64,000 bases of DNA from Chakrabartia godavariana (GCA_005518185.1 RKSN01000001.1:124001-188000), one strand, 5' to 3'. Positions 38,082 to 48,327 are shown, counted from the first letter of the stretch. The notes: generated by a model from the letters alone, not told the origin. Translations and numbers: made by a program.

Positions 38082-38618
38082 GTGCGGAAGTTTCGTCTGT
38101 TTTCAGTTGCTGTCCTGACGCTGGCCGCCCTGTCCACTCCTACCATCGCCTCTGCCAAGATCCTGCAGTGCGTGCCCTTTGCGCGCGAAGTGTCGGGCGT
38201 CGATCTGCGCGGCAATGCCTATACGTGGTGGAACCAGGCCGACGGCAAATATGAGCGCGGCCATGCCCCGCGCGTCGGCGCCGTCATGGCGATGCCGAGC
38301 TTCGGTTCGATGCGCAACGGCCATGTCGCCACCGTCGCCAAGGTCATCAGCGATCGCGAAGTTCTGATCGACCACGCCAACTGGTCGCGTCCGGGCATGG
38401 TTGAGCGCGGCGTCCGCGCTGTCGACGTTTCGGAAAAGGGTGACTGGAGCCGCGTCCGCGTCTGGCACGCAGGCAGCGGTGATCTCGGCCTCACCAGCTA
38501 TCCGGTGTCGGGCTTCATCTATAATGACGGCTCGGTCCACTTCGCCGCGCGCCCCAAGGCCGACCACGGCTTCAAGCTGTCGGACGATGTGATCCAGCTC
38601 GCCTCGCTGGAACAGTAA
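38082..38618 (+). CDS. CHAP-domain secreted protein (paralog 2)
   Basis: A 178-residue protein with signal peptide (VRKFRLFSVAVLTLAALSTP, then TIASA). The CHAP Cys is in LQCVPFAREVSG and the His in NGHVATVAKV, then DHANWSR. It shares AYTWWNQADGKYERG and DWSRVRVWHA with paralog 1 at 17302, with which it clearly shares origin, but lacks about 55 C-terminal residues. The GTG start has GGGG five bases upstream; an alternative start 69 bases upstream adds non-signal residues. Confidence 0.82.
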   Translation: MRKFRLFSVAVLTLAALSTPTIASAKILQCVPFAREVSGVDLRGNAYTWWNQADGKYERGHAPRVGAVMAMPSFGSMRNGHVATVAKVISDREVLIDHANWSRPGMVERGVRAVDVSEKGDWSRVRVWHAGSGDLGLTSYPVSGFIYNDGSVHFAARPKADHGFKLSDDVIQLASLEQ

Positions 38619-38622
38619 GCCG

Positions 38623-38796
38623 CTAGGGCGCGATCACCCGCGCCGCATCCACCAGCAAGATCGGCACGCCGTCCCTAATCGGGAAGGCAAGCCCCGCCGC
38701 GTCGGAGATTAATTCCTGCCGCGCTTCGTCATAGCGCAGCTTCGTGCGCGTCAGCGGGCAGACCAGGATCTCAAGCAGCGCCTCAATGGGCGTCAC
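38623..38796 (-). CDS. Trm112-family small protein
   Basis: A 57-residue protein. It contains [20 protein letters not shown] and [20 protein letters not shown], the UPF0434/YcaR signature. Related proteins stabilise methyltransferases. The start is a GTG that overlaps the LON-domain gene stop by four bases (GTGA), so it is the last member of a coupled three-gene operon, five bases from the CHAP stop on the other strand. Confidence 0.87.
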   Translation of the reverse strand: MTPIEALLEILVCPLTRTKLRYDEARQELISDAAGLAFPIRDGVPILLVDAARVIAP

Positions 38797-39416
38797 TGCA
38801 GCGTGACCTGATTGTCGCCGTCATGGCGGCCGAAAAACTGCATCAGCTGCATCGTCAGTTCGGCGCGTTCGCTGAGCGAACTGGCCTCGAGCAGCGCCTG
38901 CTTGGCAGCCGCATCGAACGGGGCGACCTGCGCAATGCCGTTGACCAGAGCTTCATCGTCAAGCTGCCCGACCGCATTCCAGTCAACCGCATAGCCCTGT
39001 GCATCGGCAAAGCGGCGCGCCTCGCGCTCCAGGCTGGCGCGTTCCATCAGGCCCAATGTCTGGTGCACTTCATCATCGGCAATCAGGTCCGCTTCGACCT
39101 GGCGGAAGGCGGTCTGCACCTCCAGTTCGCGGCGGATGCGAAAGCGTGTCAGCCCTTCGAGGATGATGTTGTAGCGCCCGTCTTCCAGCGCCTCGACATG
39201 GCCGATCTTGCCGATGCAGCCCACATCGAACAGGCCGGGCGGGTCCTTTGCGTCGCGCGGCTGGATCATGCCGATGCGCTGGTCGCGGGACAGGGCATCG
39301 CGCACCAGGGCGCGGTAGCGCGGCTCAAAGATGTGAAGCGGCAACTGCATGCGCGGAAACAGGACCGCCCCGGCCAGCGGAAAGACCGACAGGCGTGTGA
39401 TTGTCCCCACGCTCAT
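38793..39416 (-). CDS. LON-domain (ATP-dependent protease La substrate-binding) protein
   Basis: A 207-residue protein consisting of the Lon N-terminal domain alone ([40 protein letters not shown]). Without AAA or protease domains it cannot degrade proteins itself; function unknown. It overlaps the thioredoxin-TPR gene and the Trm112 gene by four bases each. Confidence 0.92.
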   Translation of the reverse strand: MSVGTITRLSVFPLAGAVLFPRMQLPLHIFEPRYRALVRDALSRDQRIGMIQPRDAKDPPGLFDVGCIGKIGHVEALEDGRYNIILEGLTRFRIRRELEVQTAFRQVEADLIADDEVHQTLGLMERASLEREARRFADAQGYAVDWNAVGQLDDEALVNGIAQVAPFDAAAKQALLEASSLSERAELTMQLMQFFGRHDGDNQVTLQ

Positions 39417-40324
39417 CCGAACAGTGCCGCCGACAGCTTGCGCCGGGTCGCCGACACCCAGGGGTCTTCCAGGCCGATGGCTTCGAACAGCTTCAGGAGC
39501 TGCGTCCGCGCGGCGCCTTCATTCCAGTCCTTGTCGGTGCGGATGATGTGAAGGAGCGCGTCCGCCGCCCCATCCCGGTCGCCCGCCGCCATCAGGCCGC
39601 CGGCAAGTTCAAACCGCGCCGCGTGATTGTCCGGCTGGGCCGCAACCTCGGCCTTGAGGCCCGCCAGATCATCGACGGGACGTGCCTCCTGCGCAATGGC
39701 GAGTGCCGACACGGCCCGGCTTACGGCCGGTGTCTTCTTCTGCTCATCGGTCAGCTGTGCGGCAAGAGCGGCGGCCTCTTCCACCTTCTGATCGGCAATC
39801 AGCGCGCGGATGAGGCCGGAGAGCACCTCCGCATTGTCCGGCGCCATCTCCAGAATCTGCTGGAAAATCCCCGTGGCGCGCGCGGCATCGCCTGCGGCCA
39901 GAACCTCTTCGCCCATAGCGATCAGCGGCTCGATTTCCTGTTCGAGCGCCTGCGCCTCACCCTGCACGGGCAGCTGGCCGAGCAACTGGTCGAGTGCGCG
40001 GGTCAGCTGGCCTTCGGTGCGGAACTGCGTGAGGTCGGCGACCAGCTGGCCCTGAAAGACGGCATAGACGGTCGGGATCGACTGGACGCGGAACTGCGCC
40101 GCAATCATTTTCTGCTCATCGACGTTGATCTTGGCCAGCAGCACGCCCTTGGTGGCGTAATCGGTGGCGACCTTTTCCAGAACCGGCGTCAGCTGCTTGC
40201 ACGGCCCGCACCATTCGGCCCAGAAATCGAGGATGACGAGCGACGTCATCGATGGTTCGATCACGTCCTTCTTGAAGGCTTCGATGGCCTGCCTGTCCTG
40301 TTCGCTCATCCCCAGCGTTGCCAA
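39413..40324 (-). CDS. Thioredoxin-TPR co-chaperone, YbbN/CnoX-like
   Basis: A 303-residue protein. The N-terminal thioredoxin fold has the redox pair in LDFWAEWCGPCKQLTPVLEK, followed by tetratricopeptide-like helices (FQQILEMAPDNAEVLSGLIR). YbbN holds unfolded proteins and hands them to GroEL/DnaK; retained CGPC suggests redox activity. The start is TTG (MATLGMSEQD) with GGAG seven bases upstream; the next ATG lies 15 bases in. First gene of the operon with LON-domain and Trm112. Confidence 0.9.
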   Translation of the reverse strand: MATLGMSEQDRQAIEAFKKDVIEPSMTSLVILDFWAEWCGPCKQLTPVLEKVATDYATKGVLLAKINVDEQKMIAAQFRVQSIPTVYAVFQGQLVADLTQFRTEGQLTRALDQLLGQLPVQGEAQALEQEIEPLIAMGEEVLAAGDAARATGIFQQILEMAPDNAEVLSGLIRALIADQKVEEAAALAAQLTDEQKKTPAVSRAVSALAIAQEARPVDDLAGLKAEVAAQPDNHAARFELAGGLMAAGDRDGAADALLHIIRTDKDWNEGAARTQLLKLFEAIGLEDPWVSATRRKLSAALFG

Positions 40325-40476
40325 AATACTGCTCCCGAAATGTCTGTCAGCCCTATGTGGGGAGAATGGAAAAAGAGACAACCCAAAAATGCGTTCAAAC
40401 AGGGTTGCAATGCCCAAAGGTCGCTGTTAACAGCCCGGCTCCCGCGCAGGACGTCACGTCCCGCGCCAACGCCAGA

Positions 40477-40551
40477 GCGGGCGTAGCTCAGGGGTAGAGC
40501 ACAACCTTGCCAAGGTTGGGGTCGAGGGTTCGAATCCCTTCGCCCGCTCCA
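40477..40551 (+). tRNA. tRNA-Gly (GCC)
   Basis: The acceptor stem GCGGGCG/CGCCCGC, D-arm GCTCAGGGGTAGAGC, anticodon loop CTTGCCAAG, and T-arm GGGTTCGAATCCC are all present, with an encoded CCA. It lies alone, divergent from the YbbN-like gene. Confidence 0.97.
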
Positions 40552-40790
40552 GTTTTACCAACTTGAAGATGAAGCTCGTCGCGCAGGGCCTGCCCTGTGT
40601 GCTTGTGGTCGTATGTTCAGCTCTCGGCCTGGGACGTGCCGCTCAATAGACACAGGTTCGGCTGCAGTCGCCGACCCGGTGGGCCGGGGCATCGGTCATC
40701 CATTCACCCGCCACCCCATGGGCAGGCTTTGCCGGTGCGGCGGCCGAGCTGACGGGATAGGCCGCCGCCCGGACCAATCCCGATCCTTTA

Positions 40791-43154
40791 TCAGCCGCGC
40801 AGGGCGGCCCCCAGCTTTGCGGCCGCAGCGACAATGCGGTCGGCAATGGCCTTCAGATCGTCTTCGCCATAGCTCTTCTCGCCCGGCTGGAGCGTCACTT
40901 CGACGGCGAGCGACTTCTGACCTTCGGGCACGCCTTGCCCCGCAAACTGGTCGAACAGGCGGGTGGTAACGATGTTGTCCTTGTCGGCGCCCTTGATGGC
41001 GCGAACGAGATCGCCTGCGGCCAGGTCAACCGGCACGAGGAAGGCGAAGTCGCGCGTCACGGCCTGCAGCGCCGGGGGCGTGAAGGCGGGGCGCATGAAG
41101 CCTGTCCCACGCTTGGCGGGGATGGCGTCCAGATAGATCTCGGCCGTCATCACGGCGCCGTCCAGATCAAAGGCTTTCGCCGTCGCAGGGTGCAGCGTGC
41201 CGAACGCCGCAAGCACATTCTTCGGCCCGAGACGGAGCGTCGCGGACTGACCGGGATGATAATGCGGCCCGGCGTCGCCCATGACCTGCAGATTGTCGAC
41301 CGGCGCACCGGCAGCGGCGAGCAGGGCCAGAACCTCGGCCTTGGCATCATAGGCGTCAAACGGCTGCGCCTTGCCCGTCGCCCAACCGCGGGCGGCCTTT
41401 GCGCCGGCAAGGACGAGCCCCGCCGTCAGATGCTCACCATCCGCCAGATAGCGGCGGCCGATTTCAAACAGGCGTACGCTGTTTGCGCCGCGATCCATGT
41501 TGCGGCGCGCGGCCGACAGCAGGCCCGGCAGCAGGGAAGGCCGCATGACCTTCATGTCTTCGCTGATCGGGTTTGCGAGGCTCCATGTGCCGCCGCCAAA
41601 GGCCGCAGCTTCCTTTTCGGGGAGGAAGGACCAGTTGATCGCTTCGTTGAGACCACGGGCGGCGGCCGTCCGGCGCACGCGGCGCTCCAGCTTCTGGAGC
41701 GGCGTGGCTGTCGGCTTGGCAACGCCCTCGGCGCGCGGCAGCGGGGTGGACGGCACATTGTCGAGCCCGACCATGCGGACGACTTCCTCGACCAGATCAG
41801 CCGGGCCGTCGATATCGCGGCGCCACCTCGGGACGGTGACGTTGCCACCCTCGACCGTGAAGCCGAGTGAGGTCAGGATTTTCGCCTGCCTGTCCGCCGC
41901 GACATCGATGCCGCCGAGGCGGGCGCACAGCGACGGATCATAGGTGATGGTCTTGGCCGCCAGTGGCGGCTGGCCTGCGCGGACGATCTCGGAGGCCTCA
42001 CCACCGCAGATGTCGAGGATCATCTGGGTAATGATGGCGACGGCATCGTCGAGGAAGGCCGGATCGACGCCGCGTTCAAAGCGGGTGCGTGCGTCGGAGG
42101 TGAGCGCGAGTGCCTGCCCCGTTTTCGCGATGCGCTCCGGCGTGAAATAGGCGACTTCGAGCAGCACGGCAGTCGTGTCGTCGGCGCAGCCCGAATGTTC
42201 GCCGCCCATGATGCCGGCAATGTCGTGCACGCCGGCATCGTCGGCGATGACGGTCATGTCGGCGGAGAGGCTATAGTCCTTGCCGTTGAGCGCGGTGACG
42301 GTTTCCCCATCCGTTGCGCGACGCGCAGCGACCGCGCCGGTCAGCTTGGCCAGATCATAGGCGTGGCTCGGGCGGCCATGGTCGAGCATGACATAGTTGG
42401 TGATGTCGACGAGTGCAGAGATCGGGCGCTGGCCAGCCGCCTTCAGGCGCGCCTGCATCCAGTCGGGCGAGGGGCCATTCTTCACGCCCTTGATGACGCG
42501 GCCGTAAAAGGCCGGACAGCCCGCCGGATCATCGGTGCGGATTTCGGTCGGGCAGGGGAAGCTGCCAGCAACGCTCGGCACAACAAGCGGCTTCAGCGTG
42601 CCGAGACCGGCAGCCGCCAGATCGCGCGCAATGCCGCGGACGCCCATGCAGTCCTGCCGGTTGGGCGTGATGGCGACGTCGATGATCGGATCGTCCAGCT
42701 GGGCGTAATCGGCAAAGGCGGTGCCGACGGGTGCATCGGCGGGCAGCTCGATGATGCCGTCATGATCGTCGCCCAGTTCCAGCTCGCGCGTCGAACACAT
42801 CATGCCGTTCGATTCAACGCCGCGGATGGCGGCCTTCTTCAGCACCATGCCGTTGGCGGGCACGACCGCGCCTTCGACGCCGAACACGCCGACAAGGCCG
42901 GCGCGCGCATTGGGGGCGCCGCAGACGACCTGTAGCGGGCCATTGCCGGCATCGACCGTCAGCACCTGCAGCTTGTCGGCCTGCGGGTGGCGGTCTGCCG
43001 TCAGCACCTTGGCGACGGTGAAGCCCTTGAGCTTTTCCGCCGGGTTCTCAATGCCTTCGACCTCCAGGCCGATGCGGTTGAGGACGTCGGCGACGTCCTG
43101 AATGGTTGCGTCGGTCTCGAGATGGGTCTTCAGCCAGGAAAGCGAGAACTTCAT
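40791..43154 (-). CDS. pheT: Phenylalanyl-tRNA synthetase beta subunit
   Basis: 787 residues. It begins [20 protein letters not shown] and contains the RNA-binding EMAP-like domain ([20 protein letters not shown]), the B3/B4 editing domain and the C-terminal FDX-ACB domain ([20 protein letters not shown]). Works with PheS as an alpha2-beta2 enzyme. Overlaps pheS by four bases (ATGA). The stretch 40552-40790 after it has no supported gene. Confidence 0.97.
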   Translation of the reverse strand: MKFSLSWLKTHLETDATIQDVADVLNRIGLEVEGIENPAEKLKGFTVAKVLTADRHPQADKLQVLTVDAGNGPLQVVCGAPNARAGLVGVFGVEGAVVPANGMVLKKAAIRGVESNGMMCSTRELELGDDHDGIIELPADAPVGTAFADYAQLDDPIIDVAITPNRQDCMGVRGIARDLAAAGLGTLKPLVVPSVAGSFPCPTEIRTDDPAGCPAFYGRVIKGVKNGPSPDWMQARLKAAGQRPISALVDITNYVMLDHGRPSHAYDLAKLTGAVAARRATDGETVTALNGKDYSLSADMTVIADDAGVHDIAGIMGGEHSGCADDTTAVLLEVAYFTPERIAKTGQALALTSDARTRFERGVDPAFLDDAVAIITQMILDICGGEASEIVRAGQPPLAAKTITYDPSLCARLGGIDVAADRQAKILTSLGFTVEGGNVTVPRWRRDIDGPADLVEEVVRMVGLDNVPSTPLPRAEGVAKPTATPLQKLERRVRRTAAARGLNEAINWSFLPEKEAAAFGGGTWSLANPISEDMKVMRPSLLPGLLSAARRNMDRGANSVRLFEIGRRYLADGEHLTAGLVLAGAKAARGWATGKAQPFDAYDAKAEVLALLAAAGAPVDNLQVMGDAGPHYHPGQSATLRLGPKNVLAAFGTLHPATAKAFDLDGAVMTAEIYLDAIPAKRGTGFMRPAFTPPALQAVTRDFAFLVPVDLAAGDLVRAIKGADKDNIVTTRLFDQFAGQGVPEGQKSLAVEVTLQPGEKSYGEDDLKAIADRIVAAAAKLGAALRG

Positions 43155-44233
43155 GCGCCGACTCCTCCGCTGAGCGTGGGCACATCAAGGGCGGCAAAGC
43201 CGTAATGCTTCAGCCAGCGCAGATCACCGTCGAAGAAGGCGCGCAAATCATCCATCCCGTATTTGAGCATGGCGAGCCGGTCGACGCCGGTGCCAAAGGC
43301 AAAGCCCTGATATTCATTGGGGTCGAGCCCGCAGGCCTCAATCACACGCGGGTGGACCATGCCGGAGCCGAGCACTTCCATCCAGCCTTCCGAGCCGCCG
43401 ATCACGCGCTTGCCGTTGACGACGGTGTAGCCGACATCGACCTCCGCGCTCGGTTCGGTGAAGGGGAAATAGCTCGGGCGGAGACGCAGCACGACATCGT
43501 CGCGCTCAAAGAAGGCCTTGAGGAAGGTTTCCAGCGTCCATTTGAGGTGGCCCAGATGGATGCCCTTGTCGATGACGAGGCCTTCGATCTGGTGGAACAT
43601 CGGCGTGTGCGTGGCGTCGCTGTCCGACCGGTAGACGCGGCCCGGTGCGATGATGCGGATGGGCGGCTTCTGGCTGGTCATGGTGCGGATCTGCACCGGC
43701 GAGGTGTGCGTGCGCAGCAGCATCTTCTTGCCGTCCACCGCCTTGTCGTCGGGGAAGTAGAAGGTGTCGTGCATTGCGCGCGCCGGATGCGTTTCCGGAA
43801 TGTTGAGCGCAGTGAAATTGTGCCAGTCGTCTTCGATTTCAGGCCCTTCAGCGACGGCAAAGCCCATGTCGGCGAAGATCTCAGCCAGCTCGTCCATCAC
43901 CTGGCTGACCGGGTGCACCGAACCGGTCGCCGCCTCGGGGGCAGGGAGCGTCATGTCGAGCCGTTCGGTCGCGAGACGCGCGTCGAGCGCGGCGGCGTCA
44001 AGCGCGGCCTTCTTTGCAGCGATGGCGGCGGTCACGGCTTCGCGTAGGCCGTTGATGGCCGGGCCCTGCACCTGCCGCTCTTCCGGCGACATGCCGCCCA
44101 GCGTTTTCAGGAGGGCCGAGACGCTGCCCTGCTTGCCCATCAGGTCGATGCGGATCGCTTCCAGTGCATCGAGCGATGCGGCCGCGTCGATGGCGGAGAG
44201 GGCCGTGGTCTGGAGCGCTGCCAAATCTGTCAT
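43151..44233 (-). CDS. pheS: Phenylalanyl-tRNA synthetase alpha subunit
   Basis: 360 residues, class II synthetase catalytic subunit. Motif 2 reads [20 protein letters not shown], motif 3 [20 protein letters not shown], and the N-terminal coiled coil precedes [32 protein letters not shown] is next to the ATG. It is separated from rplT by about 200 bases with a repeat and a terminator-like hairpin, so it may have its own promoter. Confidence 0.97.
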   Translation of the reverse strand: MTDLAALQTTALSAIDAAASLDALEAIRIDLMGKQGSVSALLKTLGGMSPEERQVQGPAINGLREAVTAAIAAKKAALDAAALDARLATERLDMTLPAPEAATGSVHPVSQVMDELAEIFADMGFAVAEGPEIEDDWHNFTALNIPETHPARAMHDTFYFPDDKAVDGKKMLLRTHTSPVQIRTMTSQKPPIRIIAPGRVYRSDSDATHTPMFHQIEGLVIDKGIHLGHLKWTLETFLKAFFERDDVVLRLRPSYFPFTEPSAEVDVGYTVVNGKRVIGGSEGWMEVLGSGMVHPRVIEACGLDPNEYQGFAFGTGVDRLAMLKYGMDDLRAFFDGDLRWLKHYGFAALDVPTLSGGVGA

Positions 44234-44242
44234 TTTCTTCCC

Positions 44243-44351
44243 CGTCACCCTGAACTTGTTTCAGGGCCCATCAACACGATGTTGCCGACCCTGCGCCGCC
44301 CTGCCCGTGACATTGGGTGTTCATGGATGCTGAAACAAGTTCAGCATGACG
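44243..44351. repeat. Paired palindromic element, copy 4 of the TGAAACAAGTTCA family
   Basis: Half elements 44243-44269 and 44325-44351, inverted, with 55 bases between. Here the element lies between rplT and pheS, genes on the same strand, whereas the other three copies are between convergent genes. Confidence 0.9.
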
Positions 44352-44371
44352 GCACGCGGGTTCATAAGCAA

Positions 44372-44404
44372 ATGGGCGCGAACGGCAATCACCGTTCACG
44401 CCCA
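44372..44404 (-). terminator. Hairpin downstream of rplT
   Basis: On the minus strand, GGGCGTGAACGG pairs with CCGTTCGCGCCC (12 pairs, one wobble) and is followed by ATTTGCTT. It lies 26 bases after rplT and would separate rpmI-rplT from pheST. The T run is weak. Confidence 0.55.
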
Positions 44405-44429
44405 TGTGCGCATATTCGAAATACGGCTG

Positions 44430-44795
44430 TTAGGCTGCCTGGGGCAGCGCCGCCTTCGCCTGCGCGATGATGGCGCTAAACGAAGCACCTTCGTTCATCG
44501 CGAGGTCGGCCAGAACCTTGCGGTCCAGTTCGACACCGGCGAGCTTCAGGCCGTGCATGAACTGGCCATAGGTCAGGCCTTCGGCACGGACAGCCGCGTT
44601 GATACGCTGGATCCAGAGCGCGCGGAACGTGCGCTTCTTCGCCTTGCGGTCGCGATAGGCGTACTGGCCGGCCTTTTCGACGGCCTGACGGGCGATGCGA
44701 ATCGTGTTCTTGCGACGGCCAAAATAGCCCTTCGCGTCCTTCAGGATGCGCTTGTGCTTGGCATGCGTGGTCGTACCGCGCTTGATGCGTGACAT
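44430..44795 (-). CDS. rplT: 50S ribosomal protein L20
   Basis: 121 residues, starting [20 protein letters not shown] and ending typical; highly basic N-terminus. Binds 23S rRNA early in assembly and, in E. coli, controls the operon. Thirteen bases after rpmI. Confidence 0.98.
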   Translation of the reverse strand: MSRIKRGTTTHAKHKRILKDAKGYFGRRKNTIRIARQAVEKAGQYAYRDRKAKKRTFRALWIQRINAAVRAEGLTYGQFMHGLKLAGVELDRKVLADLAMNEGASFSAIIAQAKAALPQAA

Positions 44796-44808
44796 GGTCT
44801 AGCGCTCC

Positions 44809-45012
44809 TTACTTCAGGCCGTAGGGGGCCCAGCCCTTGACCGTCGCCGTATCGGCGCTGGACAGGACTGACGTGCCACGATTCTGGCGGATATACTTGC
44901 CGTTGTGGCTGATCAGGCGGTGGCGCTTGCCAGCGACGCCGTGCTTCAGCTTTCCGGTTGCGGTCAGAGTGAAGCGCTTCTTGACGCCGCTCTTGGTCTT
45001 CAGTTTGGGCAT
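44809..45012 (-). CDS. rpmI: 50S ribosomal protein L35
   Basis: 67 residues, PKLKTKSGVKKRFTLTATGK, then SHNGKYIRQNRGT. First gene of the rpmI-rplT unit. infC, which often precedes it, is not here: a TonB receptor gene comes next upstream. Confidence 0.98.
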   Translation of the reverse strand: MPKLKTKSGVKKRFTLTATGKLKHGVAGKRHRLISHNGKYIRQNRGTSVLSSADTATVKGWAPYGLK

Positions 45013-45119
45013 TTTCGTCCTTTCAAATTCGACGATTTCGCATCAGCCATGGCAGCCCTTTCAGCCAGGCCGATCGCATTACAATCGTGCGGAAGAGCGC
45101 GCCTTTATTTCGGGAGAGG

Positions 45120-45150
45120 AAAAAAGGCAAGCCCTTCCGCAGGCTGGCTC
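45120..45150 (-). terminator. Terminator of the large TonB receptor gene
   Basis: On the minus strand a GCCAGCC/GGGCTTGC stem with one mismatch is followed by TTTTTT. The remaining bases to rpmI are its leader. Confidence 0.5.
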
Positions 45151-47491
45151 AGAACTTGAGGCCAGCCGAAACGAAGATTTGGCGCGGATTTCCGTAGAAC
45201 GCCGTCGCCACGCCCTCCCGGCCAAGCGTCGGGATGACGTTGCCGCCCGCCGTCCGGTTGATCGTGCCATCGGCCTGCGCGGACAGGAACTGATAGCCTG
45301 AGGTGATGTACTGCTTGTCGGTCAGGTTCTTCCCGTGGAGGCCAAGCGTCCAGCGATCATTGTCCGACGTCCAGACAAGGCTGGCGTCGAGCAGGCTGTA
45401 GCCCTTCTGGTCGAGGAACGGGCTCGGCGTTTCGAACTGGAAGGTCTTGCTGCGGTAGGACAGCGTCGTCGTTGCGTTGAGCGAACCGGAGGCCACCGCG
45501 AAGCGCGCCCCAAGCGTGGCCGAGGTGGTCCACTTGGGCGTGTTCTGGATGCGGCGCAGGTTCGACACATCGACATTGTTGACGATGTACGTCTTGTACT
45601 TGCCGTCGATGTAACCCAGCGTTCCGGCAAAGCTCAGCGAGGAGCCGTCACCGGCAAAGCCGCGGGCAAAGCGGGAGGAGACTTCGGCTTCCACGCCCTT
45701 GAAGGTCGCCTTGGCCGCGTTGGTCGTCACCCCGGCAAAGCTCTCGAAGATCCCGTCGCCATTGGCATCGACGCCGACCGAACCGGGGATCTGCACGTTC
45801 TTATAGTCGCCGTAAAAGCCGGTGACGGCCGCGCTGATGCCCGCGAACGAGCCCTTCCAGCCAAGTTCATAGCTGTCGACCGTTTCGGGGTCGAACAGGA
45901 AGAAGTCGTAAATTTCCTGATAGCTGCGCACGCCATTGCGGTCCGTGTCCGGCGCGATACGGGCATCGCCGCGCGGATCGAAGCCGCCGCCCTTGAAGCC
46001 CTGCGCATAGGACGCATAGAGCATGTGATCCTTGCTGGGCTTGAAGCTGATCGAGGCGCGCGGGTTGAAATCGGTGAACTTGGCGCGTCCGTCAAAGTTG
46101 GTGATCGTTGCGATCGGGAAGGCCGTGCCGCCGAACAGTGGCGAGGCGCCGCCGATCTTGGTCTGGCGCAGTATCTTTGAATGACGCACGTCGGAGGTGT
46201 AGCGGCCGCCGACCGAGACCGAGAACATGTCGGACAGATCATAGGTGAAGTCGCCGAACACCGACCAGGTGCTCGTGCGGACATCGCCTTCGGTATAGGC
46301 ATTGAGGCCCGGCAGGCCGAGCAGCGGGCCGGTGGTGCCGAGGATCACGTCGAACTGCGTCGTCGCCTTGGCGGCGAGATAATAGAAGCCGACCAGACCT
46401 TTCAGCTTCTCCCCTTCATAGACGAGCTGGAATTCCTGGCTGGTCTGCTCATTCTTATAGAGGGCGGGGACGTCGACATCGACCGAGGGCAGAGCGTCAA
46501 AGTCGATCGGCGTGAAGGACTTGTCGGCGCGCCAGGCGCTGATGCTGCGCAGCGTCAGCGTATCGGTCAGCGAGGCCGTGACGTTCATCGCAAGGCCATA
46601 GGCCTTCACGTCCTGCTTCGGTTTGTTGAGGCCTGCGCGCGTGTCATAGACGTCGCTCAGCACCGGTGCGCCAGACAGCAGGCCGGGGATCAGGCGATGG
46701 CCGTTGCGCGGATCGGACTTGTCGCGCGTGTAATCCCCCGAAATGCGGACGAGGAAGCTGTCATCGGGTTCGCCGAATTCCAGCGTCCCGCGACCGGCCC
46801 AGACATCCTTGTTGTAATTTTCGACGCCGGGGATGTTGAGGTTGTCGCCAAAGCCGCCGCGCGACAGGCGCGCGAGCGAGCCGCCGATGCGGACGCGCTC
46901 ATCGAGCGGGGCGCTGACCGTGATGACGCCATCGGCCTGGTTGTAGGAACCATAGGTGCCACGCAGCTTCATCTGGAACTGGTCTGGGAGGCGCTTGGTG
47001 ACATATTTGACGGCGCCACCGATGGTGTTGCGCCCATAGAGCGTGCCCTGCGGCCCGCGCAGCACTTCGATCCGCTCGACTTCATAAATGTCGAGCACGG
47101 CGCCCTGCGGACGGTTCAGATAGACGTCATCGACATAGATGCCGACGCCTGCTTCGAACCCGGCAACCGGGTCCTGCTGGCCGACGCCGCGGATGAAGGC
47201 CGTCAGCGTGGAGTTGGTACCGCGCGAGTTTTCCAGCGTGACGTTGGGCGTCGTGTCGGAAATGGCGGTGATGTCGAGCGCGCCCGCCTGAGCAAGGGCG
47301 TCGCCCGAATAGGCGGTCACGGCCACCGGCACGTCGAGCAGGCTTTCCGCGCGGCGGCGCGCGGTGACGACGATGTCATTGCCTTCCTCGACCGCCTCTC
47401 CGGCCGACTGCGCCATGGCGGGCGCAACGGCAAAGGCGGGCAGCGCAACGCTGGCCAGAACAAGCGAACGGAATGCGGTGATGAGTTTCAT
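45149..47491 (-). CDS. TonB-dependent receptor (large, CirA/FecA class)
   Basis: 780 residues with a signal peptide (KLITAFRSLVLASVALPAFA, then VAPAMAQ). A TonB box is suggested at NDIVVTARRRAESLLDVPVA. The plug contains VYLNRPQGAVLDIYEVERIE and VLRGPQGTLYGRNTIGGAVK; the barrel ends PRQIFVSAGLKF. The substrate is not evident: sphingomonads have many of these for complex organics, siderophores or sugars. It is divergent from a TetR gene 106 bases away. RBS GAGAGG. Confidence 0.92.
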   Translation of the reverse strand: MKLITAFRSLVLASVALPAFAVAPAMAQSAGEAVEEGNDIVVTARRRAESLLDVPVAVTAYSGDALAQAGALDITAISDTTPNVTLENSRGTNSTLTAFIRGVGQQDPVAGFEAGVGIYVDDVYLNRPQGAVLDIYEVERIEVLRGPQGTLYGRNTIGGAVKYVTKRLPDQFQMKLRGTYGSYNQADGVITVSAPLDERVRIGGSLARLSRGGFGDNLNIPGVENYNKDVWAGRGTLEFGEPDDSFLVRISGDYTRDKSDPRNGHRLIPGLLSGAPVLSDVYDTRAGLNKPKQDVKAYGLAMNVTASLTDTLTLRSISAWRADKSFTPIDFDALPSVDVDVPALYKNEQTSQEFQLVYEGEKLKGLVGFYYLAAKATTQFDVILGTTGPLLGLPGLNAYTEGDVRTSTWSVFGDFTYDLSDMFSVSVGGRYTSDVRHSKILRQTKIGGASPLFGGTAFPIATITNFDGRAKFTDFNPRASISFKPSKDHMLYASYAQGFKGGGFDPRGDARIAPDTDRNGVRSYQEIYDFFLFDPETVDSYELGWKGSFAGISAAVTGFYGDYKNVQIPGSVGVDANGDGIFESFAGVTTNAAKATFKGVEAEVSSRFARGFAGDGSSLSFAGTLGYIDGKYKTYIVNNVDVSNLRRIQNTPKWTTSATLGARFAVASGSLNATTTLSYRSKTFQFETPSPFLDQKGYSLLDASLVWTSDNDRWTLGLHGKNLTDKQYITSGYQFLSAQADGTINRTAGGNVIPTLGREGVATAFYGNPRQIFVSAGLKF

Positions 47492-47551
47492 GACAACCTC
47501 TCCATGACGAACGGGCGCGAAGCCGTTGCTCCGCGGTCGAAGGTCGTTTAC

Positions 47552-47572
47552 TGAAACATGAACCAACTTTCA
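47552..47572. promoter_or_regulatory. Candidate TetR operator
   Basis: TGAAA-N11-TTTCA lies in the gap between the TonB receptor and TetR gene and would overlap both promoters. The arms are short, so this is tentative. Confidence 0.35.
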
Positions 47573-47597
47573 ACTATGGTGAGGATGCGCGTTGCGA

Positions 47598-48230
47598 ATG
47601 GCGAGAAACAGTGGCAGTTCGGCAACAATGGACAGCGCAATCAAGACGCCGAGGACGGAGCGCGGGCGCAGGACGCTCCAGGCGATCCTTGACGCGGCCG
47701 CCGCCGAGTTTGGCGAAAAAGGCTTTCACGACAGTTCGATCGTGACGATCACCACCCGCGCGGGCGTCGCGCTGGGCAGTTTTTACACCTATTTCGATTC
47801 GAAAGAGGCGGTCTTTCAGGCGCTGGTGCGGCACATGTCGAGCCAGGTCGGCATCCACGCCGCAACCGCGATTGCCGAAAAGGGCGGGGACGCCCTGCAG
47901 CGCGAGTCCGTTGCCTTCGGGGCCTTTCTGGATTTCGCGCGCAGCCACAAGGAAATCTACCGCATCATCGACGAATCGGAATTCGTCGACCCGCAGGGCT
48001 ATCGCGCGCACTATGAAAACACCGCCGCCCGCATCCTGTCGCGTCTGCAGGAAGGCGCCGCCAAGGGGGAGGTCCGCAACGACGTGAGCGAAGTCCATGC
48101 CTGGGCGCTGATGGGCATCAACGTGTTTCTGGGGCTGCGCTTTGGCGTCTGGTCGGATTCGGAAGCCGCCGCCGACGTCGTGCAGGCCGCGACCGACCTT
48201 GTCGCGCGCGGTCTTTCGCCCCAGAGCTGA
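47598..48230 (+). CDS. TetR/AcrR-family transcriptional regulator
   Basis: A 210-residue regulator. The N-terminal helix-turn-helix reads ILDAAAAEFGEKGFHDSSIV with TITTRAGVALGSFYTYFDSK. The C-terminal ligand domain is unclassified. It is transcribed away from the TonB receptor and probably regulates it and itself (inference). ATG start; a second ATG 30 bases in is possible. Confidence 0.9.
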   Translation: MARNSGSSATMDSAIKTPRTERGRRTLQAILDAAAAEFGEKGFHDSSIVTITTRAGVALGSFYTYFDSKEAVFQALVRHMSSQVGIHAATAIAEKGGDALQRESVAFGAFLDFARSHKEIYRIIDESEFVDPQGYRAHYENTAARILSRLQEGAAKGEVRNDVSEVHAWALMGINVFLGLRFGVWSDSEAAADVVQAATDLVARGLSPQS

Positions 48231-48327
48231 GCCCCGACGCGTCCCCGACAACCGCGCATTGACCTGCCCGCCCCTGTTGGCGTATTCGCGCCGCCTGTTC
48301 CGGACGGTCTCCCGACCCTTCCGGCGC

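Noticed and set aside
40552-40642. Search for a partner element or integrase after tRNA-Gly(GCC)
   Set aside because: No integrase fragment and no repeat of the tRNA 3' end seen in the next kilobases.
40643-40790. Possible 44-codon minus-strand gene after pheT (TTG start with AAAGGA before it)
   Set aside because: No recognisable sequence and weak start; the encoded Ala-rich peptide with two Cys could arise by chance. Conservation in relatives would be needed.
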